Shown here: piece by piece, positions 27,361 to 35,778 of the stretch
Position numbering within the stretch: the stretch's first letter is position 1
Layout of the letters: every line of letters begins with the position of its first letter
Assembly (NCBI RefSeq): GCF_000300235.2
Contig: NZ_CP004388.1
Span: forward strand, 3,418,001-3,482,000
Reading direction: 5' to 3'
Source: Thalassospira xiamenensis M-5 = DSM 17429
GTDB taxonomy: Bacteria > Pseudomonadota > Alphaproteobacteria > Rhodospirillales > Thalassospiraceae
DNA length: 64,000 bases
Notes under the pieces: model-generated
Seen by the model: only the letters and a program-made list of their open reading frames with translations
What the model was told of the DNA's origin: nothing
Databases searched by the model: none
Position numbers and translations under genes: made by a program

Positions 27361-28502
27361 AATCCCTGTTTGGCAACAGCACCAACAACAACATCGCCTT
27401 TTCGCGGGCCGATACCTCGGTGCTTGGCATCTGGTGGTGGACGGTGGATCGCTGGATGCTGGCCGCCGTCATCCTGCTGATGGGGATTGGCGCGTTGCTC
27501 GTCATGTCGGCAAGCCCGCCGGTGGCGGACCGCATCAATGTCGACAGCTTCCATTTCGTCCGTCGGCAGTTCGTGTTTCTCGGCCTTGCCGCGATCTGCG
27601 CCTTTGGCATTTCGCTGCTCTCGATCAAATGGGTGCGGCGTCTGGCCTCGATCATGTTTCTGGGCGTGATCTGCCTTCTGATCATCACCCCCTTTGTCGG
27701 CTCGGAAATCAAGGGGGCGGTGCGCTGGATTCATCTGGCCGGGATCACCCTGCAACCGTCCGAATTCCTCAAGCCCTGCTTTGCGGTTGTGGTCGCATGG
27801 ATGTTTTCCGAAGGCCGGCTTAACCCGAACTTCCCGGGCTATATCGTCTCCTGCATGCTGCTTGCGACCTGCATCATCCTTTTGATGATCCAGCCCGACT
27901 TTGGCCAAACCGTCGTGGTCACCGCCATCTGGTCGACCCAGATTTTCCTCGCGGGCCTGCCGATGGTGCTGGTCTTTGGCCTTGGCCTTGGCGTGGTCGG
28001 CCTGGCGGTTGGGGCCTATCTGGTGCTGCCGCACGTGCAGTCCCGTGTGGACCGCTTCCTTGATCCGGCATCGGGCGACAACTATCAGATCGACCGCTCG
28101 ATGGAGGCCTTCATGAATGGCGGCCTGATGGGTCAGGGCCCCGGCGAGGGATCGGTAAAAAACTACCTGCCCGACGCCCATTCCGACTTCATCTTTGCGG
28201 TCGCGGGCGAAGAATTCGGCCTTCTGTTCTGCGTTCTCGTGGTTGGCGTCTTCAGCTTCGTCATCATGCGCGGCCTCTCGCGCCTGATGGGCGAACGCAA
28301 CCTGTTTGTCGTGCTGGCCGTGACCGGCATTCTGGTCCAGTTCGGCCTGCAGGCGGTAATCAACATGGCCTCCACCCTGCAACTCGTCCCGCCAAAGGGC
28401 ATGACCCTGCCCTTCATCTCCTATGGCGGCTCCGCCACCGTCGGCATCGCAATCGGCATGGGCTTCGTGCTGGCCTTAACGCGCAAACGTCCGGGCGAAT
28501 AA
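27357..28502 (+). CDS. ftsW: Septal peptidoglycan polymerase FtsW
   Basis: This 381-residue SEDS-family membrane protein with about ten helices polymerises lipid II glycans at the septum with FtsI. Typical elements are WWTVDRWMLAAVILLMGIGA (first helix), the conserved GAVRWIHLAGITLQPSEFLK near residue 120, and the C-terminal block PKGMTLPFISYGGSATVGIA. The N-terminal 25 residues are cytoplasmic. It ends the first uninterrupted dcw block; the next gene in most relatives would be murG, but here 2.7 kb of unrelated DNA intervenes. Confidence 0.98.
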   Translation: MKSLFGNSTNNNIAFSRADTSVLGIWWWTVDRWMLAAVILLMGIGALLVMSASPPVADRINVDSFHFVRRQFVFLGLAAICAFGISLLSIKWVRRLASIMFLGVICLLIITPFVGSEIKGAVRWIHLAGITLQPSEFLKPCFAVVVAWMFSEGRLNPNFPGYIVSCMLLATCIILLMIQPDFGQTVVVTAIWSTQIFLAGLPMVLVFGLGLGVVGLAVGAYLVLPHVQSRVDRFLDPASGDNYQIDRSMEAFMNGGLMGQGPGEGSVKNYLPDAHSDFIFAVAGEEFGLLFCVLVVGVFSFVIMRGLSRLMGERNLFVVLAVTGILVQFGLQAVINMASTLQLVPPKGMTLPFISYGGSATVGIAIGMGFVLALTRKRPGE

Positions 28503-28531
28503 GCCAACCGCCACAGAACATCCTTTTGATT

Positions 28532-28882
28532 CTACAACGCCAATTGGTCTTTGAACTCTTTGGATATCAAATCTCGAATCACAGACGCCTGTAATCGAAT
28601 TTGAATCCATTCGACGGAAAAGTACGCGGCCCAAGGGTCTGATGCTTCAGGAAGCTTATCAATAGCCGCAATAAATTCCGAGATGCACCGACACAGAAAC
28701 GGGCTCATTTTTTCGGCATTCTCTTCTACCCATTCGGTCAGCAACATATCGTCGATTGCATTACACATTTCATCAGGGGAACTGACCCATTTCCCAATGC
28801 CAAACCAACTTTCCCTTTGGTATTCAACGTCAGAGAAATCAGTAAATAGCGATAAGACCCTGGCAACCGTTAGATCATTCAT
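28532..28882 (-). CDS. Hypothetical protein, AT-rich
   Basis: This 116-residue acidic soluble protein starts MNDLTVARVLSLFTDFSDVE. I recognise no domain. It is tryptophan-rich (five to six Trp) and helical by eye, with no signal peptide or membrane segment. AGGA lies seven bases before the ATG. It is AT-rich compared with the cell-wall genes, on the opposite strand to ftsW and convergent with it, inside the accessory insert. Small orphan proteins of this kind are often immunity or phage-derived proteins, but nothing here shows that. Confidence 0.6.
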   Translation of the reverse strand: MNDLTVARVLSLFTDFSDVEYQRESWFGIGKWVSSPDEMCNAIDDMLLTEWVEENAEKMSPFLCRCISEFIAAIDKLPEASDPWAAYFSVEWIQIRLQASVIRDLISKEFKDQLAL

Positions 28883-28962
28883 CGACTGATCCTAAATTCA
28901 AAAACAGCACAAAAATCACCCGAGACACTACCACTATTGCCGAACCATCCAAACCACCGTCA

Positions 28963-28980
28963 CTCCCGCGAAAGCGGGAG
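28963..28980. repeat. REP-like palindrome, copy 1
   Basis: CTCCCGC (28963-28969) pairs with GCGGGAG (28974-28980), loop GAAA. The flanks (ACCGTCA before, TCCATC after) are shared with the copy at 31028, so the repeat unit is larger than the stem. Confidence 0.75.
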
Positions 28981-29058
28981 TCCATCTTGCCAAATGTTCT
29001 TCACGTCCGCATCCGGCCTTTTTGGCATTGACGCCACCGTCAATAAAGCGGATCATGC

Positions 29059-29070
29059 ACCGTACACGGT
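29059..29070 (+). promoter_or_regulatory. Palindromic operator candidate of the toxin-antitoxin operon
   Basis: ACCGT-AC-ACGGT forms a perfect 5-bp inverted repeat 15 bases before the toxin start. HTH antitoxins of this class usually bind such a palindrome to repress their own operon. No binding data; this is inference from position and symmetry. Confidence 0.55.
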
Positions 29071-29085
29071 ACAGATCAGGATCAT

Positions 29086-29424
29086 ATGAAGAAACTTGAA
29101 GCACGTTTCTTCCGGACCCTTGGCGGGATTGAACCTGTCCGGGAATTTCTCAAGGAACTTGCGCCGCAAGACCGCAAAACGCTCGGCATGGACATCGCAA
29201 CCGTGGAATATGGCTGGCCTGTCGGAATGCCAGCCTGCCGGTCACTCGGCAAAGGTCTTTGGGAAGTCCGCAGCAACATTTCCGACAAAAGGATTGTCAG
29301 GGTTGTTTTCTGCATCGCCGACGGACAAATGCTTTTGCTTCATGCCTTCATCAAGAAAACGCAAAAAACGCCCCAAACCGACTTTGACCTTGCTCTGACG
29401 CGCAAGAAGGAACTGGAACAATGA
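29086..29424 (+). CDS. RelE/HigB-superfamily toxin (phage Gp49-like)
   Basis: This 112-residue basic protein has the Gp49-like/RelE toxin pattern: FFRTLGGIEPVREFLKELAP at the N-terminus, then the core strand pattern CRSLGKGLWEVRSNISDKRI-VRVVF and ending with LLHAFIKKTQKTP. Members cleave mRNA on the ribosome. The toxin-before-antitoxin order, with a 4-base ATGA overlap with the HTH gene downstream, is that of HigBA systems. CAGG precedes the ATG. Confidence 0.85.
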   Translation: MKKLEARFFRTLGGIEPVREFLKELAPQDRKTLGMDIATVEYGWPVGMPACRSLGKGLWEVRSNISDKRIVRVVFCIADGQMLLLHAFIKKTQKTPQTDFDLALTRKKELEQ

Positions 29425-29699
29425 CCAACCATACTGGCTCTTCTTTTGACGACTTCCTCGAAGAAGAAGGCATTCGCGAAGAAATCGAGACCGTGGCCAT
29501 CAAGCGGGTTCTCGCGTGGCAACTGCGTCAGGAAATGGAAAAGCAGAATCTGAGCAAGGCCGAAATGGCCCGCCTGATGAAAACAAGCCGCACACAGCTT
29601 GAACGCCTGCTGGATGACACCAACGACAAGGTGCAGCTCGACACGATCCAGCGCGGCGCCAAGGCCGTCGGCCGCACGCTCAAGCTCGAACTGGTCTAA
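29421..29699 (+). CDS. XRE-type antitoxin of the HigBA-like pair
   Basis: This 92-residue protein has an XRE helix-turn-helix in the C-terminal half (LRQEMEKQNLSKAEMARLMK, TSRTQLERLLD) and an acidic N-terminal arm (DDFLEEEGIREEIETVAIKR) likely to wrap the toxin. By family it neutralises the upstream toxin and represses the operon. It starts inside the toxin stop codon, so the two are translationally coupled. Confidence 0.87.
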   Translation: MTNHTGSSFDDFLEEEGIREEIETVAIKRVLAWQLRQEMEKQNLSKAEMARLMKTSRTQLERLLDDTNDKVQLDTIQRGAKAVGRTLKLELV

Positions 29700-29726
29700 G
29701 GCCCTACACCTCCACCCTCACCACCC

Positions 29727-29743
29727 CTCCCGCGAAACGGGAG
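29727..29743. repeat. REP-like palindrome, copy 2
   Basis: CTCCCG (29727-29732) pairs with CGGGAG (29738-29743), followed by TCCA as in copies 1 and 4. It lies just after the antitoxin gene. Confidence 0.7.
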
Positions 29744-29834
29744 TCCAGCCTGCCCGTTCCTCAAAAACACCAGCCTTGATTGACTTTTAGCGATACAGTA
29801 CCCGTACCTGTTCGCCCCAACCCAAGGCCCCACC

Positions 29835-30299
29835 ATGATCGATATCCAGCACGCTAAACCCCGCCACCGCACCGGATGGGAACGCCTCTGGCGGCAAAAC
29901 ATCATCCAGTTCGGCGCACCCGATATGACCGATGATGTGATTGATGGCCTTTGGCAGCGCATCCTTGACCCAGACCACCCGATGCAGGCTTGGCTGGCAC
30001 TGGATGCTGACCAAGATGATGATGACCAATCCGTCATCGGACTGGCCCACCTCATCATCCATCCGCACACCTTCACGCTGCGCAATGTCGCCTATCTCGA
30101 AGATTTCTGGGTATCACCCGATCACCGCAGTCGCGGCATCGGCGGCCTGATGATGGATGCCCTGCAAGAACAGGCAAAACAAAACAACTGGCTCCGCCTC
30201 TACTGGCTCACCGCCAGCGACAACCACGGCGCCCAGCGCCTTTATGACCGGCTGGCGAAACGGGTTGATTCGGTGCTGTATAAGATTGATACGGTTTAA
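29835..30299 (+). CDS. GNAT-family N-acetyltransferase
   Basis: The protein is 154 residues. The acetyl-CoA pyrophosphate-binding loop is seen as RSRGIGGLMM near residue 99, preceded by the usual strand LEDFWVSPDHR; the C-terminal HGAQRLYDRLAKRVDSVLYK is the usual last helix and strand. The substrate is not predictable. AAGG lies six bases before the ATG. It sits alone in the accessory insert between ftsW and murG, and its flanks carry REP-like repeats. Confidence 0.9.
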   Translation: MIDIQHAKPRHRTGWERLWRQNIIQFGAPDMTDDVIDGLWQRILDPDHPMQAWLALDADQDDDDQSVIGLAHLIIHPHTFTLRNVAYLEDFWVSPDHRSRGIGGLMMDALQEQAKQNNWLRLYWLTASDNHGAQRLYDRLAKRVDSVLYKIDTV

Positions 30300-30423
30300 A
30301 ATGAGGACTTCATTATCATGGAAATCATCAAGAAAACGATCATCCCCTCTTTTTTTAAAGATCGTAGTTCACTTGCATTTTAAAACGCCACAAAGCTGAG
30401 AACCAGATACTCAAAGCTTTTGA

Positions 30424-30819
30424 CTATTTCGGAATTCCGGCGCCGTCATCGCAAGGAAAGCTACCTTTCATAGCTAGCCAAATAAAGATGGATGCGGAAA
30501 CATTCAAATCCTCTTTATTAGTCTGCATATAAGACTTCACGATATCAGCATAGTATCTCAACGGTTTCTTTTCCGGCGCACATATCGGTGCGTAAGGTGC
30601 GCTCATACTCTGGCTAGAAAAATTTGCTGTGGCGATCCCATCAAGAACACCGGCAATGTAAAGAAGGCAAACCAAATCCCCAGAAGTACCCTCCGCCTGC
30701 AAACAATTATCGCGTAATTGCATTGCATCAAGATGATTCCCTTTCATTTCCGGGAAGCCGCTTGCAGGATAAGCAGAAACAAAGAGGATGCCGACAATAA
30801 CAATGATATTACGAACCAT
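30424..30819 (-). CDS. Rap1a/Tai-type (type VI immunity-like) secreted protein
   Basis: This 131-residue protein has a signal peptide (residues 1-20, NIIVIVGILFVSAYPASG). The mature part matches the Rap1a/Tai pattern by eye: a first cysteine (DNCLQ), CLLYIAGVLDGI, a second-half APICAPEKK, an amphipathic helix, and a final FPCDDG. In that family the cysteines pair and the protein neutralises periplasmic amidase effectors of type VI secretion. No cognate effector is adjacent, so it would be an orphan. GGGAGGAA precedes the ATG. AT-rich, suggesting transfer. Confidence 0.62.
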   Translation of the reverse strand: MVRNIIVIVGILFVSAYPASGFPEMKGNHLDAMQLRDNCLQAEGTSGDLVCLLYIAGVLDGIATANFSSQSMSAPYAPICAPEKKPLRYYADIVKSYMQTNKEDLNVSASIFIWLAMKGSFPCDDGAGIPK

Positions 30820-30965
30820 GACTATTCCTCCCTCAATCCAGTCATTATGCTAGCAGACCCACAACACATCCACATTAGTAAGTTTTATGTCGCAAAAGAT
30901 CATTAGCAAATCCTGCGGAAAAGAATGTGATCTCTGGAATACCTGCTCCTGATAAAAAAGCTGGA

Positions 30966-30983
30966 TTCCCGCCTGCGCGGGAA
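30966..30983. repeat. REP-like palindrome, copy 3 (inverted orientation)
   Basis: TTCCCGC (30966-30972) pairs with GCGGGAA (30977-30983), preceded by TGGA and followed by TGAC. This is the reverse orientation of the other copies, 45 bases from copy 4, so the two form a REP-type doublet upstream of murG. Confidence 0.75.
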
Positions 30984-31027
30984 TGACAAACCGGGGGTTC
31001 ACTCTCCAACCACAAGAACCACCGTCA

Positions 31028-31045
31028 CTCCCGCGAACGCGGGAG
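31028..31045. repeat. REP-like palindrome, copy 4
   Basis: CTCCCGCG (31028-31035) and CGCGGGAG (31038-31045) form a perfect 8-bp stem with a two-base loop. Flanks ACCGTCA and TCCATC match copy 1. It is the last repeat before murG. The interval 30820-31231 holds no convincing gene. Confidence 0.78.
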
Positions 31046-31231
31046 TCCATCGCGCCACAGGCTCGGTCTCGCCTTCCCGTCAACCGCGCCCCACATCCCA
31101 AAACCTCAAACCGCACCAATCCACCCCCAAAAAAACGACAAAATCCTCCCCTACAAACACCCGCGCTTGAAGGGATGTTAACCTTTCTCGGGTTCTGATA
31201 GGGGCAATCCGTCGTTGCATATGTGGATCTG

Positions 31232-32431
31232 ATGACCGACATCCAGAATATTGAAGTTTCCCCGATGGAACACCCGTTGGCAGGACAGGTGATCGCCCTG
31301 ACATCGGGCGGCACCGGCGGCCATATGTTTCCGGCGGTTGCACTGGCGCGCGCCCTTGTTAGGCGTGGCGCGCACGTGCTGTTTTTCACCGATGCCCGTG
31401 CATCGCGCTATACCGAGGGGGTCGAGGGGGTTGAAACCATCATCCTGCCGGCGGGCGGCATTGCCGGAAAGGGTCTTAAGGGCCGTCTGACCGGCGCACT
31501 TCGCCTTGGCCTTGGCACGATGAAGGCACGATCCCTTCTGAAAAAAGCCCGCCCCGCTGCCGTTATCGGCTTTGGCGGTTATGCCTCGATCCCCGCCACC
31601 CTTTCGGCCAAATGGCTTGGCATTCCCTTTGCCATTCATGAACAGAACGCGGTTCTGGGCCGGGCCAACCGGATGGTTGCGCGGGCCGCACACCGCATCG
31701 CCACATCCTTCCCGACGGTCAAGCTGATCGCACCCAATGACGCGGCCAAGGTCATCTGGACCGGCAACCCGATCCGCCATGAAGTCGCCGCCATCGCCAG
31801 CACCGAATATGACGCCCCGACGCCTGAGGGCCCGGTGCGCCTGCTGATCACCGGCGGGTCGCAGGGCGCGCGCGTCCTGTCCGAAATCCTGCCTGCCGCC
31901 TTGGTCGCCCTGCCACGTGATTTGCGCAACCGCCTGATCGTGACCCAGCAGGCGCGCGCCGAAGACATTGAAGCCGTGCGCAAAACCTATCAGGGTTCGG
32001 GCATTGATGTGACGCTCGCGTCCTTTATCGAGGATATCCCCGAACGTCTGCGCGACTGCCATCTGGTGATTGCGCGTTCCGGTGCCTCGACCGTCGCCGA
32101 ACTGACCGCGGCCGGTCGCCCGGCCCTTCTGGTGCCGTTGCCGAGTGCGATTGACGATCACCAGCGTTTCAACGCCCAGCAGGTCGAAGAAGCCGGTGGT
32201 GCGTGGCTGATGTCACAGGACCGTTTCACGATCGATATTCTAAGCGAACGGTTGACCAAACTTCTGCAAAACCCGGCGGCGTTAACCCGTGCGGCAAAGG
32301 CCGCCAAGGCAACCGGTCGCCCCAATGCCGCCGAACGGCTGGCCGACATGGTGCTGGATCTGCTGGGGCTGAACCCGGCCGGTAGCCCCGATAATGACAA
32401 CATGACAAAGAAAGACCCCCAGAAGGTATGA
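31232..32431 (+). CDS. murG: Lipid II synthase MurG
   Basis: This is about 399 residues depending on start. The GT-B glycosyltransferase adds GlcNAc to lipid I on the inner face of the membrane. Motifs: [18 protein letters not shown] near the N-terminus, [13 protein letters not shown] near residue 135, [13 protein letters not shown] near 205, and the donor-binding [20 protein letters not shown] near 280. The start is uncertain: GTG 31223, ATG 31232 and ATG 31265 are all in frame with weak ribosome sites. It begins the second dcw block and must use a promoter in the accessory insert or read-through from ftsW. Confidence 0.96.
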   Translation: MTDIQNIEVSPMEHPLAGQVIALTSGGTGGHMFPAVALARALVRRGAHVLFFTDARASRYTEGVEGVETIILPAGGIAGKGLKGRLTGALRLGLGTMKARSLLKKARPAAVIGFGGYASIPATLSAKWLGIPFAIHEQNAVLGRANRMVARAAHRIATSFPTVKLIAPNDAAKVIWTGNPIRHEVAAIASTEYDAPTPEGPVRLLITGGSQGARVLSEILPAALVALPRDLRNRLIVTQQARAEDIEAVRKTYQGSGIDVTLASFIEDIPERLRDCHLVIARSGASTVAELTAAGRPALLVPLPSAIDDHQRFNAQQVEEAGGAWLMSQDRFTIDILSERLTKLLQNPAALTRAAKAAKATGRPNAAERLADMVLDLLGLNPAGSPDNDNMTKKDPQKV

Positions 32432-32442
32432 GGAGACATTCC

Positions 32443-33852
32443 ATGAACACCCTGCCGCTCAACATCGGCACCATCCATTTTGTCGGTATTGGTGGCATCG
32501 GCATGTCCGGCATTGCCGAAATCCTGCACAACCTCGGCTACACGGTGCAGGGATCGGATATTTCCGACAATGCCAATGTGCAGCGCCTGCGCGATCTGGG
32601 GATCAGGGTTTTCGTCGGCCATCAGGCCGCCAATGTCGAAGACGCCAAGGTGGTCGTGATCTCCACCGCCGTGAAGCCTGATAACCCCGAAGTCGTCGCC
32701 GCACGTGCTGATATGATCCCGGTGGTGCGCCGCTCTGAAATGCTGGCCGAACTGATGCGGCTTAAGGCCGCGATTGCGGTTGGCGGCACGCATGGCAAAA
32801 CCACCACCACCTCGCTGGTTGCCACCATGCTTGATGCCGCCGGCCTTGATCCGACCGTGATCAATGGCGGCATCATCAATTCGTACGGCACCAATGCGCG
32901 CCTTGGCGATGGTGACTGGATGGTGGTCGAGGCGGACGAGTCTGATGGCACGTTCGTCAAGGTCCCCTCGACCATTTCGGTTGTGACCAACATTGACCCG
33001 GAACATCTTGATCACTGGAAAAACTTTGATCAGTTGCGCGAGGCCTTCAAGAACTTCGTTCAGAACATCCCGTTCTATGGCTTTGCGGTTCTGTGCATCG
33101 ACCATCCCGAAGTCCAGGCCCTGATCGGCAAGGTCACGGATCGTCGCATCTTTACCTTTGGCTTTTCCCCGCAGGCCGATGTGCGTGCCGTCAATGTCCG
33201 TACTGAAATCGGCCAAAGCACCTTTGACGTGGTCATTCGCGAACGGGTCGATAGCGCAGAACGCGTGATCAAGGATGTCCGTCTGCCGATGGTTGGCGAT
33301 CATAACGTCTCGAACTCGCTGGCCGCGATCACGGTCGCACTCGAACTTGGCATTGCGGATGATAAAATCGTCTCCGCCTTTGACGGTTTCACCGGGGTCA
33401 AACGCCGCTTTACCAAAACCGGCGAGGTTGATGGTGTGACCATCATCGATGATTACGGCCACCACCCGGTCGAAATCAAGGCGGTGCTGAAGGCCGCCCG
33501 CAAGGCAACCGGCAACAACGTCATCGCCGTGGTGCAGCCGCACCGCTATTCGCGCCTGCATGACCTGTTCGAGGAATTCTGCACCTGCTTTAACGACGCC
33601 GACAGCGTGATCGTCGCCGATGTTTACGAAGCCGGCGAAAGCCCGATTGAAGGCGCATCACGCGATGCCTTGGTCGAAGGGCTCCGCAACCGTGGCCATC
33701 GCCATGTTGCCGCCCTTGAAGGCCCCGAAGCATTGGCAAGCATGATCGCCAAAGAAGCCAAACCGGGCGATCTGGTCGTCTGCCTGGGTGCCGGATCGAT
33801 CAGCGCATGGGCCAACGCCCTGCCCGCCCAGCTTGAAGCGCTTAAGAACTGA
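32443..33852 (+). CDS. murC: UDP-MurNAc:L-alanine ligase MurC
   Basis: This 469-residue Mur ligase adds the first amino acid, L-alanine. It has [16 protein letters not shown] at residues 12-27, the ATP loop [12 protein letters not shown] near 115, and [18 protein letters not shown] near 345. The ATG at 32443 is preferred because AGGAG lies seven bases upstream; an ATG five codons earlier overlaps the murG stop and would add MRRHS. It catalyses the committed step before MurD. Confidence 0.97.
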   Translation: MNTLPLNIGTIHFVGIGGIGMSGIAEILHNLGYTVQGSDISDNANVQRLRDLGIRVFVGHQAANVEDAKVVVISTAVKPDNPEVVAARADMIPVVRRSEMLAELMRLKAAIAVGGTHGKTTTTSLVATMLDAAGLDPTVINGGIINSYGTNARLGDGDWMVVEADESDGTFVKVPSTISVVTNIDPEHLDHWKNFDQLREAFKNFVQNIPFYGFAVLCIDHPEVQALIGKVTDRRIFTFGFSPQADVRAVNVRTEIGQSTFDVVIRERVDSAERVIKDVRLPMVGDHNVSNSLAAITVALELGIADDKIVSAFDGFTGVKRRFTKTGEVDGVTIIDDYGHHPVEIKAVLKAARKATGNNVIAVVQPHRYSRLHDLFEEFCTCFNDADSVIVADVYEAGESPIEGASRDALVEGLRNRGHRHVAALEGPEALASMIAKEAKPGDLVVCLGAGSISAWANALPAQLEALKN

Positions 33853-33892
33853 GACTGAAACCGAAACCTGAAACGGATTTGACGAGTTTGTC

Positions 33893-34837
33893 ATGAGCAC
33901 GCCGGGACATCACACACCGCTTATTGATCGCCTGCCAAAGGTGCGCGGCAAGCTGCGCGAAGGCGCACAATTGTCCAAGGTCACCTGGTTTCAGGTCGGC
34001 GGCCCGGCCGATGTGATGTTCCGTCCAGCCGATGAAATGGATCTGGCCGATTTCATCAAAAACCGCCCGGCCGAAATTCCGATCACCGTCATCGGGGTCG
34101 GCTCAAACCTTCTGGTCCGTGATGGCGGCATTCGTGGCGTGGTCATTCGCCTCGGTCGGCCCTTTACCGATGCCATCATCAAGGACGGCGAAATTCATGC
34201 CGGGGCCGGTGCGCTTGATCTTAACGTCGCGCAAATGGCGCGTGATGCCGGGATTGCCGGGCTGGAATTCCTGTCGGGCATTCCGGGCACCATTGGCGGC
34301 GCGCTTCGCATGAATGCCGGGGCCTATGGCGCGGAAATCAAGGATGTTCTGGTCAGCGCCAATGCGATTGACGGCAATGGCGATCTGCATACCGTCACCG
34401 CCAAGGCGATGGATATGACATATCGGCATTGCGGCCTTCCCGAAGACTGGATTTTCACATCCGCCATCCTGCGTGGCAGGCCGGGCGACCCGGCCGAGAT
34501 CACCAAACGCATGGATGAAATCCACGAAGCCCGCGCCGGATCACAGCCGATCAAATCGCGCACCGGCGGATCGACCTTCGCCAATCCCCTGCCGGATCGC
34601 GCATGGGAAGTCATTGATGCCGCCGGGTGCCGGGGGCTGACGATTGGCGGGGCGCAGATGTCACCGCAACATTGCAATTTCATGATCAATCTGGGCAATG
34701 CCACCGCCTTTGATCTCGAAGAACTCGGCGAAACCGTGCGCGAGCGCGTGAAAAAACATTGTGGCGTCGATCTGCGCTGGGAAATCCGGCGCATCGGCGA
34801 CCGACTGGGACACTCGATCATAGGAAAAGACGCATGA
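33893..34837 (+). CDS. murB: UDP-N-acetylenolpyruvoylglucosamine reductase MurB
   Basis: This 314-residue FAD enzyme reduces UDP-GlcNAc-enolpyruvate to UDP-MurNAc with NADPH. It has the FAD-binding TWFQVGGPADVMFRPA near residue 30, VIGVGSNLLVRDGGIRGVVI near 65, GIPGTIGGALRMNAGAYG near 130 and the active-site region SRTGGSTFANPLPDRAWEVI near 225. The stop overlaps the ddl start by 4 bases. Confidence 0.97.
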   Translation: MSTPGHHTPLIDRLPKVRGKLREGAQLSKVTWFQVGGPADVMFRPADEMDLADFIKNRPAEIPITVIGVGSNLLVRDGGIRGVVIRLGRPFTDAIIKDGEIHAGAGALDLNVAQMARDAGIAGLEFLSGIPGTIGGALRMNAGAYGAEIKDVLVSANAIDGNGDLHTVTAKAMDMTYRHCGLPEDWIFTSAILRGRPGDPAEITKRMDEIHEARAGSQPIKSRTGGSTFANPLPDRAWEVIDAAGCRGLTIGGAQMSPQHCNFMINLGNATAFDLEELGETVRERVKKHCGVDLRWEIRRIGDRLGHSIIGKDA

Positions 34838-35748
34838 GCAAGCATGTCGCCGTCATTTATGGCGGCTGGTCCGCAGAACGCCCCGTTTCCCTGTCCTCGG
34901 GCACGGAATGCATCAAGGCGCTGCGTGAAAAGGGCTACCGCGTCACCGAAATTGATGCCGACCGCGACCTTGCCGCACAGCTTGCCGCGATTGATCCCAA
35001 ACCCGATGTCGTGTTCAACGCCCTGCATGGTCGCTGGGGCGAGGATGGCTGCGTGCAAGGGTTGCTTGAAATCATGGGCATTCCCTATACCCATTCGGGC
35101 GTGCGCGCATCCTCCATCGCCATGGATAAAATGTCGGCCAAGGCGATGTTCATGGAATATGACATCCCGTGTGCCCGCCATGTCTGGGTGTCGCGCGATG
35201 AAATTGCCGCGGGTAATGCCCTGCCGCCACCCTATGTTCTCAAACCCAATAACGAAGGATCATCCGTTGGGGTGGAAATCATCCTGACGCCCGAGGAAGA
35301 ACAGAACATGCTGGCCCGCGAATGGACGCATGGCGACGGCGTGATGCAGGAAGAATTCATTCCCGGCCGCGAAATGACCGTGGCGGTCAAGGATGGCAAG
35401 GCGATGGAAATCATCGAAATCATGACCGGCAATCATGCCTTTTATGATTTTGAATCAAAATATGTCGCCGGCGGGTCCGAACATATCATCCCGGCCGATA
35501 TCCCCGGTGACCTTCGCGCCAAAATTCAGGATTGCGCCGAAAAGGCCTATCGTGCGCTTGGCTGCCGCGGGATTGCGCGCGCCGATTTCCGCTATGACCC
35601 GGCCGAGGACCGCGTCGCAATCCTTGAAATCAACACCCAGCCCGGTATGACCCCGACATCGCTTGTCCCCGATGCCGCCCGTCATGACGGTCTAAGCTTC
35701 GCCGACATTGTCGCCTGGATGGTCGAGGATGCCTCATGCGAACGCTGA
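34834..35748 (+). CDS. ddl: D-alanine:D-alanine ligase
   Basis: This 304-residue ATP-grasp enzyme makes D-Ala-D-Ala for MurF. It starts MSKHVAVIYGGWSAERPVSL, where the S-x-E-R-x-VSL motif marks Ddl. LHGRWGEDGCVQGLLEIMGI follows near 60, YVLKPNNEGSSVGVEII near 135, and the metal-binding DFRYDPAEDRVAILEINTQP near 260. The ATG overlaps the murB stop, with AGGAAAAG upstream. Confidence 0.97.
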   Translation: MSKHVAVIYGGWSAERPVSLSSGTECIKALREKGYRVTEIDADRDLAAQLAAIDPKPDVVFNALHGRWGEDGCVQGLLEIMGIPYTHSGVRASSIAMDKMSAKAMFMEYDIPCARHVWVSRDEIAAGNALPPPYVLKPNNEGSSVGVEIILTPEEEQNMLAREWTHGDGVMQEEFIPGREMTVAVKDGKAMEIIEIMTGNHAFYDFESKYVAGGSEHIIPADIPGDLRAKIQDCAEKAYRALGCRGIARADFRYDPAEDRVAILEINTQPGMTPTSLVPDAARHDGLSFADIVAWMVEDASCER

Positions 35749-35778
35749 TGCTCACACTTGAGCATAAAGTCTCTGGAA

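Noticed and set aside
30850..31389. Minus-strand frame of 179 codons across the REP doublet and the murG start
   Set aside because: It runs through palindromic repeats and into murG antisense; no ribosome site or domain.
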